A stretch of 64,000 bases of DNA from Wolfiporia cocos. Its lineage: Eukaryota; Basidiomycota; Agaricomycetes; Polyporales; Phaeolaceae. Below the pieces are notes generated by a model, which searched no databases, was not told the origin of the DNA, and saw only the letters and a list, made by a program, of their open reading frames with translations. Shown here piece by piece: positions 45,332 to 56,729 of this stretch; position 1 is the first letter of the stretch, and each line of letters starts with the position of its first letter. The stretch is from assembly GCA_029448655.1 (NCBI GenBank), contig JACCLO010000004.1:2356001-2420000 (forward strand), in the 5' to 3' direction. The translations under genes and the position numbers were made by a program.

Positions 45332-46925
45332 TCAAGCGAAGTGCTTCGCGGCAGAGTGCACTGTAGCGTGAGTATATAGTAAGCTGAAGACGCGGAAGGG
45401 CTTGGATGAGGGGCCAGAGAAGAGGCATGGGCGTGTGAGAGCGGGAATGATGCACAATGCAGGATGCTGAAGGGATCCGGGTGCGAGTTTTGCGATCAAG
45501 GAGGGCAGCCATGTGATTAGGGCGCACTCGTGTCCAGAGTGCGAATGAAGGGCCAGTACGAGCTCAAAAGTATTCGTGGAAGATACCCAGGATAACATCC
45601 AGACGTGTCCTGCAGAATGGCGAGCATGAGCGTGAGACGGTGCATTCATCGAAGGTACCCACTGTATGATTCCTCGCTTATCCAATTTCGGCATCTCATC
45701 CCTGATCAGGGTTGACCACCGAGTCGCATCCGGTATTGCTTGACCTCGATATGCCAAGAACACAAAGTCGACGAGGCGGAGGTTCTCGTAGACCTTCTGG
45801 GAGAACAGTTCATCGAGCTGAGGGCATAGGTCACTCCTGAAAGCATCTTTAATCGCTTGAAGGTTGCTCTCAATATTGCTGCTGTACCCAGGCCTGTCAA
45901 AAGCAAGTAAGACCTCACGGAACTTCCTCGACACATTGGATTCGAGAATGCGGCGCATCCAAGCATATCCGACCGCCTCGAAATGCAAGGATTTCAAAGT
46001 CACTTTCTCCAGATTGCCACAATGTGTGAGGTCAAACACAGATGCTGTTGAAGTGTACATTAGATGTGCATCGGTGGAGGCCAAATCTTGGACGTACAGA
46101 TCGTGTCAGAGATCGCGTCTGCCTGAAGATCCTTGCCCTGATGTAAATCGAGGTTGGCTCTTATGCTGCGGAGAGACTGTCCGCACTGCTTGAGAAGCTC
46201 GTGAAGGGGCTCTCTGTAGTCGTCCAGATACTTGTTATCAGAGGATACCAAGCTAGCGAGCTCGAAGTTCTGGAGGTCAGCAACGACCCCCGCCGCGCAT
46301 AGATGCTCAAGAAGTGCCTTGGTGGCCTCGACATCGGAGGAAGAGATCTGCAGGTCAGCCAGCCTTACAGAGGGCAAATGCTGCGTGATCGCAAGTCTCG
46401 CCTCGGGAGTGCACAGACGAGACGCCCAAACTCGCGCACTTTCGGGAACGTGACGCGAAAGAGCCAGAGCGCGGTGACAGAGGAGAATGCGGAGAGGTGG
46501 AAGAAGACGTGGGGATGGAAGTCGCCTGGCCTCCAGGTCGCATCCTGGATGGCGAGATGCCACGCGACTGGCAGCTTCGCGGCGCCCATGATGGCGAATG
46601 AGCCCAGATGCGGAATGGGCGCCCGCTTCGCCCCGCCCACCACCCAGACGGTCCACTGCTCTCTCCAGCGTGCTCCCGCTCCTTGGTGCGGACTCGCCTT
46701 GCACCGCAGAGTTCTCTCGCGTCGTTTGTTCGACGACACGAAGATCCTGCGCTTCCTCCTGTAACGCTGGGGACGGACCGCTTTGAACTTCCTCTCCTCG
46801 TTCTGGCACGGAGGCAGCCTCCGGGGCGCGTTGCTTCGCAGCATTCGCTTTGGCCATCTTCCTCTTGTTTCGGCGTGATTGGGCGTTGGTGTTGTGGCGA
46901 CCCTTGACGGCAGAATTGGAGTCAA
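45332..46925 (-). pseudogene. F-box/LRR-like gene, frameshifted and lacking the F-box
   Basis: One minus-strand frame (about 46645-46420) carries a block typical of Agaricomycete F-box/LRR-like proteins: WRPGDFHPHVFFHLSAFSSV, TFPKVREFGRLVCAL. The continuation PEARLAITQHLPSVRLADLQ, DVEATKALLEHLCAAGVVAD and FELASLVSSDNKYLDDYREP is in another frame, so one base appears to be missing near 46420. A normal intron (46045-46097) joins SDTI to SSVFDLTHCGNLEKVTLKSL; the frame ends at 45332. Upstream (about 46858) a disordered MAKANAAKQRAPEAASVPER segment is open, but no F-box was found. Either a truncated pseudogene or a gene with sequencing errors. Confidence 0.6.
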
Positions 46926-47790
46926 GCAGAATGACCCTGGTCAGTCCGCCCAGTCGTCTATATACAAGACACCCTCGCAGCATCGCACAGCCAACCACAG
47001 AAGAGTGCACAGCACGGTGCCTCGTTCATCTATCCAGCCTGGCAGCGAGGAAGGTCGATGATCGTGTTAGGAGCGCTTCACCGGCAGGAACCATACACGC
47101 GCGCCAGACGACATGACCCATTGGTATTGATGACCCATTGGTATTGATCATCACAGTGGTACTCCACTTGCTCGCATTTGACATGGCCCCTCCCACGTAC
47201 AAGGTTTCCTCCACCCGTGTATGACACCTCGTACTCAGGGTCTGTCGGACAGCCCTGCGGCAATGGACCGCACGGGCGCTGCAGCCGTACGTGTGTTGAT
47301 GTTGCTGCATCCTACCTCACAGATTCTCTCCCCCAGCGCACGGGCTCATCAACATATGAAGCACGCAGAGCAATCTTACAACCACGGTCACCATAGTTCC
47401 GCGCCGCAAAGAACGGTCGTCTGGTAAGCGCTTGGGGTGGTGTCAGCGATTCTAGAAGCATTAGAGATCAAAAAGGGGTACAGGCGTTTTTGGGTATGCG
47501 ATGTCAGCCTTCGAAATCTGAGTGTTAGATGTGGATGTCTGCTGTTTTGTGGCCTCTGATTGAAGACAGTGTAATTGTGACGCGATGCGCGCCGAGCGAT
47601 GTGGATGGTCTCCATTATGACAGTGATATGTGCACACTTCTGGGATATCTAAGAGGCATGGTAAAGACCAACTTGGGGACTGTGACCGCCTCGCCTTCTA
47701 TGCAGGCGGCCAATCTACTCCCCCCACTGACAAACAATGGCAAGTCGCTGACAAGTCCGCCAAACACTCGCCGCACCCACCTCCCACCCC
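46926..47790. other. Spacer, nothing recognised
   Basis: Short ORFs only. A 17 bp tandem duplication (TGACCCATTGGTATTGA, 47114-47147) is the only clear structure. Confidence 0.45.
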
Positions 47791-47794
47791 TAGT

Positions 47795-48328
47795 ATCTCT
47801 ACCCTCGCACACCCACACCCAACGAATACGACCACCTCATCTTACACGATCCACTCCCTGCGTCCGTCAAAGCATTGCCGAACCTCCTCGCAGTCTTACC
47901 ATTCCCTCACATTCCCGATTCCCTCCCTGATCCCCTATCAGACGAGATCAACTTGACCATGGAACCTCCACCGGAAGACTCATGCACGCACACTGTCTCA
48001 CAGACCTTCGTGTTCACAGTGTTTTCGTCCTGAACCCCACCACTCACCCTCTCGCAAACTCCTCAACGAACTCTGGTCCATGCTGGATCGCATCGGAATC
48101 CTCCACTATCTACGTGAACATGACCGACCTCTTCGCATCACCAGATTCCCTTTTTGGAATCCAACCGACCGCAATCGACGTCCCTTCAACCGACTTCAAG
48201 CTTCCTTCACTTTCACCTTTGCTGACACCCCTGATGATTTTATCCGTGATGTCCTTCTCATCAGCAACGCGAACTTCACCCTCTTTGGTACACACTGCTC
48301 CGTTGACATCCCACCCCCACGCTCTTAA
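47795..48328 (+). pseudogene. Coding-like fragment of unknown family
   Basis: One frame from about 47822 reads NEYDHLILHDPLPASVKALP and on to PDPLSDEINLTMEPPPEDS; another, from about 47990, reads SRKLLNELWSMLDRIGILHY, FPFWNPTDRNRRPFNRLQAS and DTPDDFIRDVLLISNANFTL, stopping at 48328. Both look like real protein, but they lie in different frames without a convincing intron and no start was found. I recognise no domain. Possibly a decayed gene or retroelement-derived ORF. Confidence 0.4.
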
Positions 48329-48486
48329 ATCCAAGCTTTCACCATGAATCCACTCTACGATACCTAACCACATTTCACCCTCGCCACCCCCCTACTCCTT
48401 TTAGATTTTTACTTTAGCTCTCGTTAGCTGCCGCACATGTAATTAGGTTACTGCCTGCGGGATATACATGGTTGTCTCTCTCTCTC

Positions 48487-48599
48487 GCTGCTTCAACGTG
48501 ATCGATTTACATGCCGAGAACTTCGGAGTGGCATTAATCACGTGGAATGTGCTCTCCTCGTGGGGCTCGCATGTCCGTGCCGAGCCGCCTTCCTGTTGC
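48487..48599. repeat. ~110 bp direct repeat, right copy, in the ATG15 upstream region
   Basis: Partner of 44453-44561. It lies 97 bp before the ATG15 start codon, so it probably overlaps the ATG15 promoter or leader; the left copy would then be a displaced duplicate. The ~3.9 kb between the copies carries the F-box relic and the fragment at 47.8-48.3 kb. Confidence 0.85.
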
Positions 48600-48695
48600 C
48601 TTCTCACTGTTCTCGCAACAAGAAAGCTCAAAGTGAACAAGCTTACAGACTATTGAAACTTACTTTAGCTTGAGCGTCGAGCGCCTTGGGCCGTC

Positions 48696-50238
48696 ATGAG
48701 GCTCTTCGATCTCGTACCAAGCGCCTTGAAATATACCCTCCTGTCGCTTCTGTGGCCAAAAGAACCTCCAGTGCGGACTACCTCGCTGAATTTCGAACTG
48801 CGGCATGAGCATGGTCTTTCCAGCTCATCACGAACAGTCTTCGCCGATGTAAAGCCGGCTTCTAGATTCGCCCCTATAGACTTTACTGTCGGAACACGGC
48901 GTTTGAGGACGCATAGACCTGCCTCGCAGAATGACTTTTTCAGTGCGCGGACCAATCCGTCCCTCGACGTTGCCTGGGAAGAGCTCGAGATCGACGGCCC
49001 CGATACAGAGGATAGAGAGACACTGCTGACGCTTGCCAAGATGACGAGTAACGCATACCAGCAACCAATAGACAAGGAGTGGTATGACCTGGGCACTGAT
49101 TGGAACAACGTACGTTCGAAGCTTGAACGGCTGTGTTGATACTTGCCGACTTGACAGATCTAGAGCTATCCCTTTGGATGGGAACCCGATGAAGATGGAT
49201 TCCGGGGCCATATATACGCAACGCCAGACAATTCGACTGTCGTCATCACAGTCAAGGGGACTTCGGCTGGGTGGATGGTGGGCGGTGGTGGCCCGACGAC
49301 CAGGAAGGATAAGCTGAACGACAACCTACTGTTCTCATGCTGTTGTGCGCGTGTCGGACCTACGTGGACCCCTGTCTGCGATTGTTACGAGGGCGGGTAC
49401 AAATGTGATCAGGGGTGTCTTGAGAAAAGCCTTGTAGAGGAGAGTTTGTTCTATTCGGTTGGCACGGTAGGTCTCATTCCTCGATAAGCGACATCTCAGC
49501 TAACTTCGAGACAGAACTTGTATTATAATGTAACATATATGTATCCCAACTCAAATATCTGGCTTGTTGGTCCGTGTGCAATTCGAGTGATAGTTGTCGC
49601 ACACCGTCCCTGACCTCGTTTGTAGGACATTCTCTCGGAGGTTCCCTCGCATCCCTGATTGCTGTCACCTTTGGTGTCCCTGCAGTAGGCATAGAAGCTC
49701 CCGGAGACAGACTTCCTGCCCAGAGGCTGCATCTGCCCTCTCCCGTAAGTGTGCATATTCACAGCTCGACCTCAGCATCTAACTACTCCATAGCCATCTA
49801 CACAACACGTCACGCACGTCTTCCACACCGGAGACCCTATCCCAATGGGTACCTGCACGGGCGTCTCATCAAGTTGTGCCATAGGAGGGTTCGCTCTGGA
49901 AAGCCGGTACGTGTCTCGAGATATCGAGGTATTGAGTGGACCCATGCTGATCGAGCGCCGTCGTGATGTGTATCAGTTGCCATTTGGGCAAGATTATACG
50001 CTACGACACAGTCTCGAAGCTCGGCTGGTCCGCTGACATTCGCGGCCACGGCATCAAGGTGATTATCGATAAGCTGCTCTCGGCTGACTGGGAGAGCACG
50101 GAAGAAGGCGGTAGAGGGGTACCCGAACCGGTCTACGAGGATGAGGATTGCGTAGTGAGTAGTGATCCTATCGCTCCGATTGAACTGGAGACTAATGTGA
50201 TTATCGAATCAGGATTGTTTCAACTGGGAATTTGGTGA
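48696..50238 (+). CDS. ATG15: ATG15 autophagic phospholipase (lipase class 3)
   Basis: The start at 48696 ([20 protein letters not shown]) gives a short hydrophobic N-terminus that may serve as the membrane anchor of this vacuolar enzyme. Then [20 protein letters not shown], an intron (49110-49160) joining DLGTDWNN to [20 protein letters not shown], a Cys-rich [20 protein letters not shown] segment typical of Atg15, and introns that place the nucleophile elbow GHSLGG (Ser base) at about 49625-49640, followed by [20 protein letters not shown]. After a further intron come [19 protein letters not shown] (catalytic Asp) and [11 protein letters not shown], then [20 protein letters not shown] and IRGHG (candidate His). 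About 400 residues. Atg15 degrades autophagic and Cvt body membranes in the vacuole. All introns follow GT-AG. Confidence 0.94.
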
Positions 50239-50986
50239 TTTTCGAAATGTGTCTCTGACAACTTGTGGTATGAGCAACTAAGCAGATATGACTCGGAGCA
50301 ATAAGTGATACTTATTTGATCAATACATTTTAAGTTGGACGACTCCTCTGACCGTGGTATGAGGTTAGACAACGTGGCAAAAATGTACAGGGACGAGCAT
50401 GTGTGACGTGGTTTCCGCGAGGCTCACCGCCACCGTTGACGACGGTGGCTGATTGCCGTATCGAGGCATGTAGGCGCCTGTTGGTCCTGGTTGATTTGGC
50501 GGGTTTGTGAATCGCTGAGCTGATCTTCCCGATCTGCACGGCCTTTTGCTCCGCAAGAAAGCATTATCTGCACGCAGCATACTGTACCGTACCGTCAAAT
50601 ATCAGGTTGGTAAAAGCTATGAAGTACTGGATAAATGTTGTATATCATCAGCCACGCATGATGCGCTGATGTACGATGCGCAGTAGAAATACGATTAGTA
50701 GTTTATGCAAACACTGCACTCTCAGAAATACCGAAATCTCGTAGTCACCAGAAGTTCACGCAGGAGAAAGTACTGCTGACATAGCGGATGGTGAAGCTAA
50801 GGATGGCTTCCGTTGCCTTGACGTTTTAATAGACCCACGAAGATGTGTATGCACCTTTTAAACATCCCATGACTCTACCTGGTACAATTTCTACAATAGT
50901 CCCTGGTACGCGGCATCATACGGTCCTCCGCTCAACCACTCTACCACGAAAGATTTTATATTGATAGCCTATACGCTGTGTCCTCG
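50239..50986. other. Convergent spacer between ATG15 and DUF6533 copy C
   Basis: 3' sides of two converging genes. Short ORFs only; nothing recognised. Confidence 0.45.
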
Positions 50987-52517
50987 TTAAACCGAAGCCA
51001 CACCGGCGGACGCTCCTGGAACTTGTGGGGGCGAACGAAATACTAGCTCGTCTCCGTTGACATCGGTGAAATAAAACGAAGGGTTCTGCGCGTTAAAACA
51101 TGCTTCGCGAAGGTGGAGCATGAGACGGGACACGAATATGGATGTGAGCCTGTGCTGCAGTTCGAAACACATTCGTCGCAGAAATATAGGGCAGAAGTGC
51201 GTACGCAGAGATGGCCTCTGGAATGTCTATATAAAACTGTTATTGGGGGCGGATTTATGAGAATACTTCAGAAAGATTGTGTGGCTGGAAAGACATACAG
51301 AGTAATACCACGTCAATATGCCGGCAATATTCGTTAGCAGAAGGCAGCTGTGGAACCCATGAGCTTTGTTGAGTTGAGTTTTATGCACGTACAGAAAGCA
51401 TAATGTTCCTGAGGCAACATTGCGAAGAAAGGAAACTCAGCTGGTTCATAATGGCAAGCAAACGCACCTAACATACCATCTCTGATAAGAACCTGTCCTA
51501 TGGACAATGCACCTCCTTCTCTTCTTCGAGAATGCAGACTCCACCATGTTGTGATCAAGACCAAGGTGTCCGAGATAATGCAACACGAGAAAATGATAAT
51601 TGTTACTGAGGATGTATTGAGAAATTTGATTTTATCTAAATGCCTGGAAGTACTCACATCTGTGTAGGCATGAGTAAGCTGAAGTCATATAGCACTTTGC
51701 TTCTCACCCATCACTTGCGGATTTGGAGAGGGTACTGATTTGAAAGTATAAGTCACCGTATCTATGGAAGTAATCTCTGCCCTGAATTGTCTGCATGTAT
51801 TTGTGAGCAGCGGTCAAGTAATAGCACAGCGGTAACGGTAGCAGATCTTACTAAAGCAATAGCGGAAGGAATCAAACCGGTTACTAATGTTGCCACGGAG
51901 AGGGATAAGCAGCGGTTTGAGATTGCGTACACTCGCAATGCAGAAAATACTGAGCAATCAGCACACACACAAACATACATTCTGACAGCGTTACCTGCCC
52001 ACATCATAAGAGATCCGCAGAAAGGTACCAACAGCCATATCGAGATAACTCGAGCACTGAGTGGGATATTAATGACAACACGGTTGACAGCGATATGGTC
52101 ATCATACCACTAACAATTACGGCATCAGCTAAAATGTTGCAGAACGAAGAGCAAGCTACTGACAGTCTCGGTAGGACAATATGCCGTTGATAGAAAGAGC
52201 GACAGAGCCAGGTCCAGCATAATGCAACGATTGATCACAAAGATGCTTGTTGACTTCCACCGTTTGCAAGTCCACACGTATTGCACTTCGAGATCAAATG
52301 TGACGATGTAGTCATAGACGAGGAGCGCTAACGATTGTGATCGATAAATTCTACGACCGTTGTGTGGAAGTGTGAGCTTACTTGCGCAAGCAATCTCTAG
52401 ATAGCCCTGATACGACCTGAGAGGCCCACAGTCAGGTCTTTCCCGACATAATCAGGAAGTTACTTACGCTCCAGTAAATGCTTCTCCAAGCTGAGATGCG
52501 CCGATGGTCGAGGACAT
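50987..52517 (-). CDS. DUF6533 multi-pass membrane protein (copy C)
   Basis: The ATG at 52517 opens MSSTIGASQLGEAFTGA; introns join SYQGYLEIACA and then TLLVYDYIVTFDLEVQYVWT, KRWKSTSIFVINRCIMLDLA. Later exons include VFSALRVYAISNRCLSLSVA with a following helix (about 51960-51850), SDTLVLITTWWSLHSRRREG (about 51570) with ALSIGQVLIRDG, and the last exon SRLMLHLREACFNAQNPSFY ending at 50987. It follows the same plan as copies A and B (signature D-x-E-x-x-Y-x-W, then A-L-R-V-Y-A, then a S-D-x-x-V-L-x-T-x-W helix, then S-R-x-x-x-x-L-R), but the sequence is the most diverged of the three and the C-terminus is short, without the GNxGAPL block. Predicted seven-helix protein of unknown role. Confidence 0.78.
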
Positions 52518-54024
52518 CTTGCATGTAAAATCACGTAGAGAGAAAGGCAAGCGAATGCTGTAGGGAAGTGCACATATGGCAGCAACCGGCTAGCACTCGT
52601 AGCAGATCGCTGTAATTGCCGAACGACTATCTTCGTCGATTATATGGTGGCAACCGGCTCCTCTACGGCATGACACAGTTTTCCTAACTTCTTCGTAGCA
52701 ACTACTCAAGTACTCAATTGTGACGTGTGACAGCAATAGGGTGTAGCAACCAATCTTCTGTCCACAAATCGCTTGGACATCCTACGACACAGCAGGTTTG
52801 GTAGCAACTGAGATTGTATGAGGCGTTACAAAATAGTGGTTCAGCAACTTTTGGAGGGTCTGTAACGCATTATAAGTTGGAACTATACACTTCGCTGGGG
52901 AGCAAATGAAGCGGCCTAATATGCATCCACGCAGTGCATCTGTCCGAGGACAGCGGGTATGTCCTTAGTCCTGAATTTGAACACTCACAAGGAAACATGC
53001 TACTCAATTTAACATCAATGTAGGGGTGCCGTGCCACTTACGAGTGCTTTCATATATCACGAGAACTAGCTTTGCCTCGACAAGGGGAACCTGTTGAGCT
53101 GCAGCTTCCATGTTGATTTAGGGACAGCCTCATGATGCTAGAAGGTGGGATCTCCAGACCGCTATTGCAATCACCTTTGCAATCAATTTCTTCGTTCGAA
53201 GTCGTCAGCTCTTGGTAATGGTCAATTTGATCGTGGTGGGAGAATTAAGACTGCATCACCGGGAGCCCCCAGTGGCTTTGAAAACCCGGTCCGAGCATCG
53301 AGGCCTAACGCGGCAGAAGCCTCGATATGTCGGCAGCTTCCAGGTGCTGATGCTTCAAGAAGACATATCGCAGACCGTGCATCGCACCATCTGCGTGAGG
53401 GCCTGTTCCAGTTAATGCACAGGAAACCGACGTTAGACCGGGTTCGGTAATCATAATAAGTTGTATTGTGCGTATGATATGCCTTGGTGTATTATCGCCA
53501 TGTGTCCCGCACTGTACGATGGCGTCAATGACAGAGTCTCGCTGGTGAATGGCATTTCGACAAAAAAAATCGTGGTGCCGGCACTCCGCCCACGCCCAGA
53601 GGAGTTTGCCTCTAAAGCATAAGCCGCACAGTTTGGTCCCAGGCCACTCGGCGGCGGCGATAACAATATCCATAGTATAGAGCACTCAGGCTTTATCTCG
53701 AGTCAGCTGAGCTCCTGATTTAAGAAGCTCACCGACTTACTATGCACCGTCTTTTGGGTGGCATCAGTTTCAATTTGAACACTGCCTTGGACTGCGCATA
53801 TCCGTGCTATTGGATAACTGAGTTTGTAAGTGGATATGTAAGTTGGTGAGTCGCCACGGCTAGAGCGCTTACTAGCAAGTTCGGATGTGGCGCCATTTCA
53901 CTATTATAATGAGAGCTTGCTCCGGATCCGCCGATATCCTTGCGTTACCTCCACCCCCAGCCGGTAATCCCATCGCTGTACTTTCTTCATTGCTCTCAGC
54001 TGGTACTGACAGCACTCACGCATC
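52518..54024. other. Spacer, no supported gene
   Basis: About 1.5 kb. Left part is the upstream region of DUF6533 copy C. ORFs at 53145-53450 (+) and 53305-53685 (-) overlap each other and show no domain. Nothing else recognised. Confidence 0.45.
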
Positions 54025-56729
54025 ATGCCGAGAATACCCCTCGTTTCGCCTGCGACAGGAAAGCCGACGCCGTCTCACTACATTCATACTGCGGATTGCC
54101 AATTCGTCGACAATGCGGGACGAACGCTCTTGTTGCGTGGTGTAAACCTCTCGGGCGCGGACAAGGCCCCTGTCGACTGTCCGTCACAGACTCTTGATGG
54201 TTTCTGGGAGTCCGGTGAGAGCGGCGAAGCGAGCTTCGTTGGGCGGCCACTCAACGTCGATGATGGCTCTGCCGACGTGCATCTCGCTCGACTGCGCGGA
54301 TGGGGGTTTAACATGCTGCGCTACGTCGTTACGTGGGAAGCGCTTGAGCATGCTGGACCGTGAGCATACACAATCATTGCGTAGCATATCTCTGACAGCT
54401 GCTCAGCGGTAAGTATGACTTCAAGTTCATGGACTACACCGTTCGCGTGTTACGCAAATGCAAGGAGTACGGCTTCAAAGTCTTGATGGATCCTCACCAG
54501 GACATTGTACGTGTCCGCCCCGTGCACCTTGCGCGCACTAACCGATCCATCGCTCAGTGGTCTCGCTTCTCTGGTGGTTCAGGAGCGCCGTATTGGACCT
54601 TGCTTGCATGTGGCTTCAATCCGCGTCATTTTACCGCGACGCAGGCTGCCATCATTCACAGCGAGTATCCCACACCCTCTGCGCCTGATCCGGCGAGCTT
54701 GCCTGCGATGATCTGGAGCACCAATTACGGGCGGCTCGCATCGCAAACACTGTTCACCCTCTTCTTTGCTGGACGCCGCTACGCACCCAAATGCATCATT
54801 GACGGGCAGAACATCCAAGACTACCTCCAGAACCACTTCATTGCCGCATTTGGGTTGCTTGCGGATCGCATTCGTGACGCCGGTGATCTACTCGACGAGT
54901 GCGTCATTGGCTGGGACAGCATGAATGAGCCCGCGGAGGGGCTGTGCGGGTACCCAGATTTGAACGCGGTGCCGACGAAGCAGACGTCGACGCTCAAAAA
55001 GGGCACGTACCCGACCCCGATACAGTCGATGCGGCTCGGCATGGGCCAGGCACAGACACTCGAGAAATGGAAGTTCACCTCTATGGGCCCGCAGCGAGAC
55101 GGTAAGGTGACGGTCGATCCGAAGGGTACCAAGGTATGGTTAAGCCCCGAAACCGAGCCCGACAGCGTGCATCCTCGCTGGGGCTGGCGGCGCGACCCCG
55201 GGTGGGAGCTCGGGGCGTGCATATGGGCGCAGCACGGAGTGTGGGACAGCAACTCGGGCGACCTCCTGCTCCCAAACTATTTCAGCGTGCCCGCGCAAAA
55301 CCACCTAGCGCACTTCATCGAAACACACTGGCTGTCACACTGGCAGGCTTTTGACGCGCGCATTCGGCTGGCGCACCCCGAGACGATCTCATTCGTCGCA
55401 CCGCCTGTGTTCGCGCAGCCGCCGCCGATCCCCGAGGAGGAGCTTCACGGGCGGTGCTGCTACTCCACGCACTACTACGACGGGCTGACGCTCATCACGC
55501 GGCACTGGGGCATGTTCAATGCGGACGCGCTCGGTCTGCTCAGGGGGAAGTACTCGACGATGTTGCCGGCGATTAGGATCGGCGAGAGCGCGATCCGCAA
55601 GTGCCTGCAGGACCAGCTCGCCATGCTCAAGAATGACGCGCCAATCCTCGGTGCGTATCCGACGATCATCGGTGAGATTGGTATCCCGTACGACATGGAT
55701 GGCAAGAAGGCGTACGGGTTCACGGACGACGGCAAGTACAAAGGCGACTACTCGAGCCAGCAGAAGGCGCTCGATGCAAGTCTGAACGCCGCAGACGGTC
55801 CGAACGGGCTGAGCTACGCGATTTGGAACTACTGCCCCGACAGCTCACACATGTGGGGCGATAACTGGGACCTGGAGGACCTGAGCCTGTGGAGTGCAGA
55901 CGATTTGCGCGACAAGGATGGGTACAAGCTCGGCATGGGAGGAGCGACGACCTCCGCATTGCTTCTCAAAGGGGGCGCGGTAGTCACGACCCAGTCAGCG
56001 GCGACGTCGGCGGTCACGCTCACTGCAGGAATCGACACGCCCTCAGACGAGACGCTCAACCCTAGCGGGGAGATCACGTCATTCGCACGTTGGGAGAATG
56101 CGTACGACTTCCTCACTGACGGTGCGCGTGCCGCCAAGGCGTTCTGCCGTCCCTTCCCTGTTGCAACTGTCGGAGTACCGAAGGACATCCAGTTCAACAT
56201 CGACAAGACCGAGTTCAAATTGACCGTACGGGTGCGGCCGGAGGATGCACCCCGGGCATCAGGATTGGCACTGAGCGACAGCGAGGAACTAGCTACGGAG
56301 ATCTATGTCCCCCTCGTGCACTACGCCAGCGACCCGAGCGCGGCAGGATTTGTCGAGCAACGATGCGACACACCAGACACGATTTCGGTGAATGCATCAG
56401 CATCGAAGGGGCCGACCCCATTCGCGTCGAGAAACGCATCTACAGTGAATCTCTTCTCCACACCTGCACCATCGAAGCCCCACTTCTTCTCCATCGATTC
56501 TGAGTCTCTTGCCCTCTCTGTGGACGTCTCCGCGGGCCGCTGGCGCGTCGAGGGGCAGACACTCAAGTGGTGGTATCCCGTGCCGGCCGAGGGTGAGCCG
56601 GAGCGTGAATACACCATTACAATCAAGCGTAGTGGCGGATCTATTAAGACAGTGACTGGTGCTGGTACTGGCGGACTGTGGGCGCGGCTCTGTGCTTGCT
56701 TCAAGGACTGTTGCTGCGTCGTGATGTGA
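54025..56729 (+). CDS. GH5 subfamily 12-like glucosidase (sterylglucosidase/glucocerebrosidase type)
   Basis: The start at 54025 ([20 protein letters not shown]) has no signal peptide, as in the cytosolic EGCrP/Sgl1 enzymes. The first exon carries [20 protein letters not shown] and [20 protein letters not shown]; an intron (about 54362-54408) joins [17 protein letters not shown] and VLMDPHQD; an in-frame intron (54508-54558) joins [21 protein letters not shown] (about residue 265) holds the acid/base Glu and IGEIGIPYD (about residue 515) the nucleophile Glu. C-terminal beta-sandwich-like region follows. About 840 residues, usual for the group. Fungal relatives split glucosylceramide or ergosteryl glucoside; which one here is open. 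The last residues form a Cys cluster ending CVVM, a possible prenylation site. Confidence 0.9.

Noticed and set aside
53145..53685. Overlapping ORFs on both strands
   Set aside because: Neither has recognisable sequence, and no splice partners were found in the surrounding 1.5 kb.
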